DNA from: Gammaproteobacteria bacterium
GTDB taxonomy: Bacteria; Pseudomonadota; Gammaproteobacteria; Xanthomonadales; SZUA-36
Length of the DNA stretch: 46,973 nt
Assembly: GCA_021772915.1 (NCBI GenBank)
Contig: JAJFLB010000069.1
Location: 1-46,973, forward strand
Direction of reading: 5' to 3'
The notes under the pieces: model-generated
Told to the model about the DNA's origin: nothing
The model's database searches: none
What the model saw: the letters and a program-made list of their open reading frames with translations, nothing else
Shown: positions 1 to 5,467 of the stretch, in pieces
How positions within the stretch are numbered: position 1 is the first letter of the stretch
How the letters are laid out: the number at the start of each line of letters is the position of its first letter
Program-made: the position numbers and the translations under genes

Positions 1-141
1 CATGACCAAAGCACAAAACGAATCGCGCGCCCTTCTCGCGCACTACCAGCGTAGGAGTGAGCTTACCCCAGACGCGCGAAGAGATCGAGAACGTGAGGGA
101 GATTCTGTACCGCGCGATCTATGACGCTGGCAACGTGAGCC
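1..141. repeat. left copy of 141-bp terminal repeat (circular-assembly overlap)
   Basis: Bases 1-141 are identical to 46833-46973. The length matches a common maximum k-mer of metagenome assemblers, so I read it as the overlap of a circular contig, not a biological terminal repeat. The first gene of the rightward arm crosses the junction. Confidence 0.9.
2..124 (+). CDS. first early gene, 40-residue reading (possibly frameshifted)
   Basis: An ATG at 2 (46834 in the other copy) has an AAGGA about 9 bases upstream and directly follows the rightward promoter at 46778-46807. The frame is open for 40 codons with an Arg/Glu-rich end. From about codon 25 the frame used by the next small ORF reads more like protein, so the real product may be this N-terminus joined by a +1 shift to the 57-188 frame, giving roughly 62 residues. 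No function recognised. An assembly indel is possible because this stretch is the contig junction. Confidence 0.45.
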   Translation: MTKAQNESRALLAHYQRRSELTPDARRDREREGDSVPRDL

Positions 142-188
142 TCCCCGATTTATTCCCCGAACCCCAGAAGCAGGAGAATCAGCGATGA
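57..188 (+). CDS. small early ORF overlapping the first gene (+1 frame)
   Basis: GTG at 57 opens 43 codons, ending in TGA at 186-188 that overlaps the ATG of the next gene (ATGA), the coupling pattern used throughout this arm. The residues look like a soluble helical protein with a hydrophobic heptad around EIENVREILYRAI. The GTG itself has no correctly spaced ribosome site, since the AGGA lies one base before it. Translation more likely enters from the ATG at 2 by frameshift, or the two are a single gene with a sequence error. Confidence 0.45.
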   Translation: MSLPQTREEIENVREILYRAIYDAGNVSLPDLFPEPQKQENQR

Positions 189-490
189 TCCCAGACGACA
201 AAGTAGGCGGATACGAAGATGATAGAACCGACAAACAGCAGGACACGCACACGGTTTGTATAGGTGGGAGGGATAAGTTTTTGTCTGGATTATGCCAGCA
301 CCAGAATAACAATGGCGATAGCTACGCGTTTTGGGCTTGCAGGCCTGGTGATGCGGATGCTGTTTCGGCTTGGGTGCGGGGGCGCTCTGATATAGCTAGA
401 GTGCGCCAGATTGACGGAGATCCGCCAAGATCCAAAACCGGCCACGTCCATATCTATACCGTTCTTGAATGGCACCCCGCTCTCAAGTAG
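185..490 (+). CDS. hypothetical early protein, 101 aa
   Basis: The ATG at 185 overlaps the upstream stop as ATGA and has AGGAG nine bases before it. The product is a soluble, mixed alpha/beta protein without signal peptide or membrane segment. It has a polar N-terminus followed by a part rich in Trp, His and Val that looks folded. I do not recognise a family. It ends just before a GC-rich hairpin with a T tail, so it is probably the last gene of the first short rightward transcript. Confidence 0.7.
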   Translation: MIPDDKVGGYEDDRTDKQQDTHTVCIGGRDKFLSGLCQHQNNNGDSYAFWACRPGDADAVSAWVRGRSDIARVRQIDGDPPRSKTGHVHIYTVLEWHPALK

Positions 491-502
491 TCGAATCCTG
501 CT

Positions 503-537
503 AACCCCGCGCCCGGAGAGATCCGCGCCGGGGTTTT
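503..537 (+). terminator. intrinsic terminator after first early genes
   Basis: AACCCCG-CGC (503-512) pairs with GCG-C-CGGGGTT (525-535), a ten-pair stem with a single bulged C, followed by TTTT. It lies 13 bases past the stop at 490 and before the next gene at 573. Confidence 0.65.
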
Positions 538-572
538 GATGAACCTACACCCCCCACGCAGGAGCGCAAACC

Positions 573-902
573 ATGCCGCAGGCCATACTTACAAAATTTA
601 TCGCGCCGACCACATACCGACCAACACGCTACAAAGCCACCGCCCAGCGCGGAAGTATCACAATCAGCGAGCCGATAGAGGATGTATCTGGACACAAAGC
701 CGCCGCGCTCGCCCTACTCGCCAAATTCCGCGCCGAGGATGAAGCGAGACATGGCCCCGAAACATCGTCTTGGGATCGGTGGACTTGGATAGCGGGCGGA
801 CTTCCGAGCGGCGATACGGCTTGGGTGAGCTACCACGTAACACCCACCCCGAACATGCCCGATGACATCATCGAACCGACACGCGCCACGACCGCAGCCT
901 AA
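573..902 (+). CDS. conserved small phage protein, 109 aa
   Basis: Start ATG at 573 with AGGAG (560-564) at good spacing. The N-terminus (QAILTKFIAPTTYRPTRYKA) and a later segment ending with a run of Ala before a Lys resemble a family of short phage proteins, usually listed as hypothetical, that start with T-K-Y/F, P-T-x-x-R and a basic residue followed by a short beta segment. Their role is unknown. Here it opens the second rightward gene cluster after a terminator. The 15 bases around its start recur exactly at 46197-46211 ahead of another small ORF. Confidence 0.65.
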   Translation: MPQAILTKFIAPTTYRPTRYKATAQRGSITISEPIEDVSGHKAAALALLAKFRAEDEARHGPETSSWDRWTWIAGGLPSGDTAWVSYHVTPTPNMPDDIIEPTRATTAA

Positions 903-936
903 TCACTACACAACGGAACAACCCAGGAGAAACGAC

Positions 937-1182
937 ATGGACCCGCAGGCAACACTTGAAAGACTCCGCAACGCATGGATCGACCACGACACAGCAGAGA
1001 TGCACGCGGCAGCAATGGACCTACTCAACTGGATCAGAAAGGGAGGGTTTATACCTACACCAGACGAGCCTCAGTTATCCGCCCTGCTATGGATCGCCGC
1101 CGGATTCATCGCGACCGACGTAGCCAACAACCTAACCAACCACGGAGACATTCCGCAGGACGCGGATCGGATGAAAGCCTAA
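937..1182 (+). CDS. hypothetical helical early protein, 81 aa
   Basis: ATG at 937 is chosen over upstream in-frame starts because CCAGGAGA lies 8-12 bases before it. The protein is acidic and mostly helical (TLERLRNAWIDHDTAEMHAA) with a hydrophobic middle segment too polar to be a clear membrane span. Its last codons lie inside a 38-bp direct repeat whose second copy sits 359 bp downstream, so the C-terminal ADRMKA is encoded again at 1521-1538. Function unknown. Confidence 0.65.
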   Translation: MDPQATLERLRNAWIDHDTAEMHAAAMDLLNWIRKGGFIPTPDEPQLSALLWIAAGFIATDVANNLTNHGDIPQDADRMKA

Positions 1183-1198
1183 AGACCTATGCCGATCG
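1161..1198 (+). repeat. 38-bp direct repeat, copy A
   Basis: This stretch (starting CGCGGATCGGATGAAAGCCT) recurs at 1520-1557 with one mismatch at the 31st base. Copy A overlaps the end of the 937-1182 gene. Together the copies bracket DNA that looks bacterial. If the insert and one copy are removed, the gene end runs straight into the leader of the lipoprotein gene at 1605. Confidence 0.9.
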
Positions 1199-1350
1199 TG
1201 CCACTGGGCACAGAAGGTGCCCGCGTCAGCCGGCAACCGGAGGACGGTGATCTTGGAGCACCCACAGAGGCGGGTGGTGGCGTTGATACTGTTCCCCTCG
1301 ACCAGTGCCCGGAGGATCATGGTCCGTTTTTCGGTGCTCAGCTTCCGCAT
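1191..1350 (-). pseudogene. 5' fragment of an IS1-like transposase
   Basis: Reading leftward from an ATG at 1350, about 50 codons match the N-terminal HTH of IS1-type transposases common in environmental bacteria: start MRKLSTEKR, then LVEGNSINATTRL, then ADAGTFCAQWHDR. The resemblance stops at the edge of repeat copy A. Beyond it the frame runs into antisense of the phage gene to 1132. The C-terminal catalytic half is missing, so no active transposase is made. It is a broken piece carried with the 359-bp insertion, facing away from another truncated gene start at 1453. Confidence 0.6.
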
Positions 1351-1452
1351 TATCGCCCTTTCTCGGCTCCCAGCCCGTATGTGCACGGGGGTTGACTGCT
1401 TGCTTGGGCAAGTACATGCTTTCTCTAGCAAGCATACAAGGAGCGTGCACGC

Positions 1453-1533
1453 ATGGCTACGAAAAAAGACGGCGGATCGGACGACAGCACCCTTTGGGCA
1501 TCGAATCGTGGACAATCAGCGCGGATCGGATGA
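1453..1533 (+). pseudogene. truncated gene start, HsdM-like N-terminus
   Basis: ATG at 1453 follows AAGGAG with nine-base spacing. The 26 codons begin MATKKDGGSDDSTLWAS, which resembles the opening of type I restriction methylase subunits (HsdM), where Lys-rich residues precede a LWA segment. The match ends at about codon 17, just before repeat copy B, and the frame stops inside the repeat. A TTGACT box at 1392 and an inverted TGCTTGCT/AGCAAGCA pair lie upstream. The HsdM assignment is tentative because so few residues remain. Confidence 0.35.
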
Positions 1534-1557
1534 AAGCCTAAAGACCTATACCGATCG
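1520..1557 (+). repeat. 38-bp direct repeat, copy B
   Basis: Second copy of the 1161-1198 sequence, identical in 37 of 38 bases. It closes the inserted segment and leads into the leader of the lipoprotein gene. Confidence 0.9.
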
Positions 1558-1604
1558 AGCCGATACACAGATGGACCCTATACACCCTCATAAGGAGTCA
1601 GACA

Positions 1605-1817
1605 ATGCACGGACGCACGCACAGGCAGCACTACACCCTCGCGGGACTGGTGATCACACTCGCCCTACTCGCAGCAGCACTACTCAGCGGATGCAGCACC
1701 GTTGCGGGGTTCGCCAACGACCTACACCACATGGCGAACGGCAGAACGCCCAGCCCGAATCAAGTGCAGCAGCGAGCCATCACCCCGGCAGACATCGAGG
1801 CGCACGCAAGACGCTGA
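1605..1817 (+). CDS. small phage lipoprotein, 70 aa
   Basis: ATG at 1605 with AAGGAG ten bases upstream. A basic N-terminus (MHGRTHRQ) precedes a hydrophobic stretch and the lipobox LLSGC, so the mature protein should begin at Cys about residue 30 and be anchored in a membrane by lipid. The rest is short and Pro/Gln-rich. Size and layout fit small outer-membrane lipoproteins such as Rz1-type spanins or superinfection-exclusion lipoproteins, but no partner spanin lies next to it and it is expressed with early genes. Exclusion or an envelope role is as likely as lysis. Confidence 0.7.
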   Translation: MHGRTHRQHYTLAGLVITLALLAAALLSGCSTVAGFANDLHHMANGRTPSPNQVQQRAITPADIEAHARR

Positions 1818-1907
1818 TTGTCTCTCTTCTCCGCTCCGTCGCGCGGGAAACTACGCGGCGGAACTTTGCACCCACAAGCGCCCGAGAGGCGCGGAAAGGA
1901 TCGGAAA

Positions 1908-2261
1908 ATGACACTCGCAACGGATTGTCTGGAATATGCACACCGCGTAGCCCGCAAAGCCGACGACATCGAAGAAGCGGCAGCCGCGCTAGGTGTAGAG
2001 GTGCAGCACGTCAGTTGTGCGGGGCGGGAGCTTGCATACGCCAACATGGGCGAGACTTACGCGCAGACGGTGTGTGCGGGGGGTGGGAAGTATTGGATCG
2101 GATCATGGGGCGACTGGTTAGAGAACGTGGAAAGTGATTACTGCGAGCGGGAGAATGTGATTCGATGCGGATGGTGTTCCGCTTTCACGCCGAATAATGA
2201 GGATGACTGGCACGACATCCGTTGTGAGTCATGCGGACACGGAGTGGACGGCAGCGACTAA
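1908..2261 (+). CDS. zinc-ribbon early protein, 117 aa
   Basis: ATG at 1908 is preferred because AAGGA sits nine bases upstream; an in-frame TTG at 1818 lacks such a site. The N-terminal 60 residues look helical. The C-terminus has CGWC and, 19 residues on, CESCGHG, a four-cysteine zinc ribbon. Such ribbons bind nucleic acid or protein; the partner is unknown. A strong hairpin terminator starts ten bases after the stop. Confidence 0.65.
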   Translation: MTLATDCLEYAHRVARKADDIEEAAAALGVEVQHVSCAGRELAYANMGETYAQTVCAGGGKYWIGSWGDWLENVESDYCERENVIRCGWCSAFTPNNEDDWHDIRCESCGHGVDGSD

Positions 2262-2270
2262 CCCCCACCC

Positions 2271-2307
2271 ACCGGCGCGGGATGTGGAAACGCACCGCGC
2301 CGGTTTG
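2271..2307 (+). terminator. intrinsic terminator
   Basis: ACCGGCGCGG (2271-2280) and CCGCGCCGGT (2295-2304) form a perfect ten-pair stem with a 14-base loop, followed by TT(G). It separates the zinc-ribbon gene from the promoter at 2305-2333; the T tail is part of the next -35 box. Confidence 0.7.
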
Positions 2308-2333
2308 CAGATCGCACGGTACACCCGTACCAT
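2305..2333 (+). promoter_or_regulatory. rightward promoter with GGTAC palindromic operator
   Basis: TTGCAG (2305-2310), a 17-base spacer and TACCAT (2328-2333) form a sigma70-type promoter. The spacer and -10 carry the inverted repeat GGTACACCCGTACC (2318-2331). Nearly the same palindrome lies between the -35 and -10 of the rightward promoter at 46778-46807. This one would drive 2374 onward through the integrase. A repressor binding here would block polymerase. Confidence 0.5.
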
Positions 2334-2373
2334 GCACCCAGATGGACACACACCACAACCCAGGAGACATCAC

Positions 2374-2514
2374 ATGAAACGCCCGACCAGTTCGCCGTGG
2401 GGAACACCACAGACATCGACGTTTATGGTGCCGCAAGACGAGTACCGAGCGCGGGGTAGGTTCGGATTCGTCATCGACCCCGCCAGGCACGCGCCGATCG
2501 AAGGTGCCGCATGA
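2374..2514 (+). CDS. hypothetical small protein, 46 aa
   Basis: ATG at 2374 has CAGGAGA at ideal distance, 41 bases after the predicted -10. The short product is rich in Pro, Arg and aromatics and has no recognised motif. Its stop overlaps the next start (ATGA at 2511), so it is translated with the gene after it. Confidence 0.55.
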   Translation: MKRPTSSPWGTPQTSTFMVPQDEYRARGRFGFVIDPARHAPIEGAA

Positions 2515-2795
2515 ACGAGCTACGCAAATCGATAGCCTACGCTTACCCCACCAGCAAGGACGCCGAACACTTCGGGATGTCGGAGACTGGTTGTTTCTAC
2601 ATCGAGCAGCAGATCATAAACATCGAGGGATCGGGTCAGGTCGGCACCGGCATACACCCGCAGGGAGACAGCGAGGGGTTTTTGACACACGACGACCCCG
2701 CTCTGCGTGAGCTATTCGCTCAGGTGGACGGGGAGACTTGCCCGTTCTCCAAGAAGTATCACCCGGAGTATTATGCGGATCAGGTGACACCATGA
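2511..2795 (+). CDS. hypothetical protein, 94 aa
   Basis: Coupled to the preceding gene by ATGA overlap. Acidic soluble protein with beta-type segments and a C-terminus holding Cys and Tyr (CPFSKKYHPEYYAD). No membrane segment or known domain. It is a member of the 2374-4433 operon that ends with the integrase, so a role in the lysogeny decision or host interaction is possible but not shown. Confidence 0.6.
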   Translation: MNELRKSIAYAYPTSKDAEHFGMSETGCFYIEQQIINIEGSGQVGTGIHPQGDSEGFLTHDDPALRELFAQVDGETCPFSKKYHPEYYADQVTP

Positions 2796-3241
2796 AACGA
2801 CGAATACAACCCGTCAGATTCGACATCCTCGGAGGAAACGGATACCCAGGCAAAGACGAGCCCGCGCCCGTTGTGCGCCCGCACGACATGGACCTATGCG
2901 ACTTCTGGCACGCCGTACACATCCAGCTAATCAAACGAGCCGTACACAACTGCCCGGAGGATGCGGGATTATTCCTAGTCGATGTCCGCCTCACGTTCGC
3001 AGACGACTTCGACTACATAGCGTCCGTGTTGATCCAGCACCCGCTTGACGGACCATCGGAAACACACCTGCAGCACCACATATCCGGCAATGTTGCTTTG
3101 CAAGCGGGCGTCTGGAAGCCCGATCACTGGGATACGGGGCTCTACAAACTGTACCGGGATCGGCTTGACGAGCAGGCTATGGAAGATGCCGCGCAGGTGT
3201 GGGAACACTACGAGATCGGACAGGACGAGGTGAGGGTATGA
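2792..3241 (+). CDS. hypothetical protein, 149 aa
   Basis: ATG at 2792 overlaps the upstream stop; an earlier in-frame start at 2738 lies inside the previous gene and lacks a ribosome site. The product begins with basic residues, has an aromatic-rich helix (DLCDFWHAVHIQLI) and several His and Trp residues, and ends acidic. It looks like a single soluble domain. I recognise no family. Coupled downstream to the 27-residue membrane peptide. Confidence 0.65.
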   Translation: MKRRIQPVRFDILGGNGYPGKDEPAPVVRPHDMDLCDFWHAVHIQLIKRAVHNCPEDAGLFLVDVRLTFADDFDYIASVLIQHPLDGPSETHLQHHISGNVALQAGVWKPDHWDTGLYKLYRDRLDEQAMEDAAQVWEHYEIGQDEVRV

Positions 3242-3321
3242 CCGAAAAACTTTGGAACAGGCTAAGGATGTTCGCCGCGATCGGCTACGTCCTGTTGCTC
3301 ACATATTGGATAATCACATGA
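3238..3321 (+). CDS. 27-residue single-span membrane peptide
   Basis: ATG at 3238 overlaps the upstream stop (ATGA) and its own TGA overlaps the integrase ATG at 3318 (ATGA), so it is fixed in the operon by two couplings. The peptide has a basic start (MTEKLWNRLR) and then one hydrophobic span (MFAAIGYVLLLTYWIIT), the size of a minimal inner-membrane helix. Small membrane peptides in phages include holin-like, exclusion and regulatory peptides. Its position suggests that its dose tracks the integrase. Confidence 0.6.
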   Translation: MTEKLWNRLRMFAAIGYVLLLTYWIIT

Positions 3322-4433
3322 GACACACGCCCTACAAGACGGACAAAGGGAAATACTGGCGGTTTGAGTGGGATGACGCGGAAGGGAAACGACACCGCCC
3401 ACGACTGGCGAGAGTAGACAATATCCCGCTGATTGAGGATGCGATTGCGCTCCGCGACCAGTGGATTGCAGAGCGGCAGAACGAAAACGAGGAAGCAGCG
3501 CCGACACTTCGGAAGATGGCTGGACTGTACGAATCCTCCCGCGCCGGCGCAGCGCCCTCGACCATCAAAGAGATCCGCCAGAGTTTCGGGTTGCTCCTAG
3601 ACTACACCCACGGCGGACACGATGAGGCGGCAGAGTTCGGCGTTTTTCAGGCGATCGCATACGGCGAGGATCTGTACGCCCGATTGAGCTTGTCTACACA
3701 GCGGAAGCACCTCGGGTACGCGAGTAGGTTGTTCGCATGGGGGATGTCGGTCGGGTTTGTGCAGAGCAACCCGTTCGGCGCGGTGCGGACAGCAAGACCT
3801 ACATCGTCGCGGAGTATCGAATACCTCAGCGTCGAGGACACTATAAAGCTAATCAACGAGGGGGTAATGGACCCACCCACAAAGACGCTCATCGCGTTGT
3901 GCCGATACGCCGGTTTACGGCGCAGCGAGGCGTTGCGGGTTGAACCAACAGATTTCGATTTCATAAACCGAACCGTCACCGTCAGGCCACCAAAACGCGG
4001 CGGCGGGCGGTACAACACAACGAAAGCAAAAGAACGATTAGTGCCGATCATCCCCCTACTGCATGAGCAGCTACGACACTACACAGACGCACTACCAATC
4101 GGCCCGATTCTGGATCTCGGAGGGATCAACCGCCAACTGCGCGCATCGTTCGAGCAGGCGGACATGAAACCCCGGACATTCCAAGATATGCGGGCGAGCG
4201 CCGGGCAAGACTTCGCGGAAGCACACGGCGAGAGTTGTGCGTGCAGTTGGCTCGGACATTCCCCGAAAGTTGCTGCGGCGCACTACCGCAAACCTACACC
4301 GGCGCAAGTTCGGGCGGCAGCAGGACTTGCGCCGGGCGAGGATGGCAGCCCCCTCGACCGGTTCAGCAGTATGACCCCAGAACAGCAACGACGGCTGCTC
4401 AAAATGCTTGACGATCCGCAGCCCGCGCAGTAA
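3318..4433 (+). CDS. int: tyrosine-type integrase
   Basis: The 371-residue protein has an N-terminal arm and core-binding half (to about residue 170) and a catalytic half. Arg201 in AGLRRSEAL is catalytic Arg I. The second box reads TFQDMR, with Arg292 kept but Gln289 in place of the usual His. His314 lies in WLGHS, and Tyr323 in HYRK is the predicted nucleophile. This box pattern is like integrases I associate with planctomycete genomes. It would recombine attP with the host attB to make the prophage. ATG at 3318 is coupled to the membrane peptide; an upstream in-frame start at 3252 would overlap it. No excisionase lies beside it; a candidate is at 40370-40600. Confidence 0.9.
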   Translation: MRHTPYKTDKGKYWRFEWDDAEGKRHRPRLARVDNIPLIEDAIALRDQWIAERQNENEEAAPTLRKMAGLYESSRAGAAPSTIKEIRQSFGLLLDYTHGGHDEAAEFGVFQAIAYGEDLYARLSLSTQRKHLGYASRLFAWGMSVGFVQSNPFGAVRTARPTSSRSIEYLSVEDTIKLINEGVMDPPTKTLIALCRYAGLRRSEALRVEPTDFDFINRTVTVRPPKRGGGRYNTTKAKERLVPIIPLLHEQLRHYTDALPIGPILDLGGINRQLRASFEQADMKPRTFQDMRASAGQDFAEAHGESCACSWLGHSPKVAAAHYRKPTPAQVRAAAGLAPGEDGSPLDRFSSMTPEQQRRLLKMLDDPQPAQ

Positions 4434-4527
4434 TGTCCCTGTAATCCTCTGGGTTGGCGGCGAGCAGGCATGTAACGCCGTCAGTCAGTGGGTCCATCCC
4501 CGGATCGTTGGTGGAAACGCTGGCGAT

Positions 4528-4555
4528 TTGGGTTGTAGTTTCTGGTCGATACTAT
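4528..4555 (+). promoter_or_regulatory. candidate promoter for replication module
   Basis: TTGGGT (4528-4533), a 16-base spacer and TACTAT (4550-4555) are a moderate sigma70 match, oriented toward the replication genes and the only such pair I noticed in the gap. No GGTAC operator is present here. Confidence 0.3.
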
Positions 4556-4643
4556 CTCGGGTCGATCGGGTGAATCCGACCAATCCGAGTTCGCCCCCTA
4601 TCCCCAGGTCAGCGGGGTCTAACCGCTCTGTCTGACCTTTCTC

Positions 4644-4720
4644 CTGCGATTGATCCAGCGGGGCATCCTCGGAGGGGGTTGCCCTCGCTTTCCTCCAATC
4701 TGCTGACGGATCAATCGCAG
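4644..4720. repeat. 13-bp inverted repeat before replication module
   Basis: CTGCGATTGATCC (4644-4656) and GGATCAATCGCAG (4708-4720) are perfect inverted copies separated by 51 bases that are themselves GC-rich. In RNA they would make a long-loop hairpin in the leader of the 4778 gene. In DNA they could be paired protein sites, such as initiator or integrase arm sites. Confidence 0.6.
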
Positions 4721-4777
4721 AGATCCGCCAGCATCCAGATCCCTGACCAACTGCCTACACAGGCAAGGAGTTGTCTT

Positions 4778-5467
4778 ATGTCTACGCGCGGCACCCAGTT
4801 ACAGATCATCCAGCAGGCGGACACAGCCGCCGTCAGGCTCCCTGCAGGAGCCCAGGCACTACTGGGACGCCTGTTTGCCTACGCGGACGAGAGCGGGGCG
4901 TGCTGGCCCTCACACGCGACTCTGGCGCGTGACTTACAGGCCAGCCGATCCAGCGTCATCCGGTGGATCAACCGACTGGCGAGTTGTGGGTGGTTAGCGG
5001 TTACTCACACCGGGCGATCGAGCCGCTACCAGATCCTCTTCGAGAAGATCGAGTGTCGCAGTTGTCGCATTGTGCGACATCAGATGTCTCAATATGACAC
5101 ATCAGATGTTCCAGATTGCAACAACGCCTATAAGGAAGGAACAAAACCAAGAACAAAACCAAGAACAACGACGGGTGGGATACAAACCAGAGGGGATCAG
5201 ATCGAAACCCTCAATCTCACCCCGCCCAGGACTGACAGCGGTATGTCAGTGGTGGACCAGAAACGGGTGCTGGCGGCGGCGTGCGAGGCGTGGGGCTGGA
5301 TGGGGAGCAAACGGGTGTTGCTCGAAGCGATGGGGGACGGGCTTAGGGCGGTGGGCGACCCAGAAATCGGAATCAAAGCGGTCAGACAGGTGCGGGCGAT
5401 GCCCAAGACCAGAGATCCAGTCGGTGAAGTGATCGCCGTCGCGCGGGAACTGGCGGGTGTTGGATGA
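4778..5467 (+). CDS. winged-helix replication initiator-like protein
   Basis: 229 residues from ATG 4778 (AAGGAG eleven bases upstream). Residues about 20-85 form a helix-turn-helix of the kind found in phage replication proteins: LLGRLFAYADESG, then WPSHATLARDL and SSVIRWINRL, ending with a wing. A polar linker and a small helical C-terminal domain follow. This layout, directly before a DnaB-type helicase and coupled to it by ATGA, matches lambda O or DnaD-like proteins that bind the origin and load the helicase. It probably binds sites in its own gene or the 4434-4777 gap. Confidence 0.7.
   Translation: MSTRGTQLQIIQQADTAAVRLPAGAQALLGRLFAYADESGACWPSHATLARDLQASRSSVIRWINRLASCGWLAVTHTGRSSRYQILFEKIECRSCRIVRHQMSQYDTSDVPDCNNAYKEGTKPRTKPRTTTGGIQTRGDQIETLNLTPPRTDSGMSVVDQKRVLAAACEAWGWMGSKRVLLEAMGDGLRAVGDPEIGIKAVRQVRAMPKTRDPVGEVIAVARELAGVG

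Larger units (their letters stand above)
4434..4777. other. 344-bp gap between integrase and replication genes
   Basis: No convincing gene in either strand. It holds a candidate promoter (4528-4555) and a 13-bp inverted repeat (4644-4656 / 4708-4720). Lying next to int and ahead of the replication genes, it is the natural place for attP, a replication origin, or both. No tRNA-like 3' end or obvious attachment core is visible. Confidence 0.5.

Noticed and set aside
1-141. Short direct terminal repeat as in T7-like phages
   Set aside because: Length equals a k-mer size, and it cuts the first gene; assembly overlap is simpler.
1217-2137. 306-codon rightward ORF across the insert and early genes
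   Set aside because: Runs through the repeat and out of frame with supported small genes; Arg/Thr-rich composition typical of a shadow.
4434-4777. Hidden tRNA or attachment core near int
   Set aside because: No TTCGA-type arm or repeated core could be found by eye.
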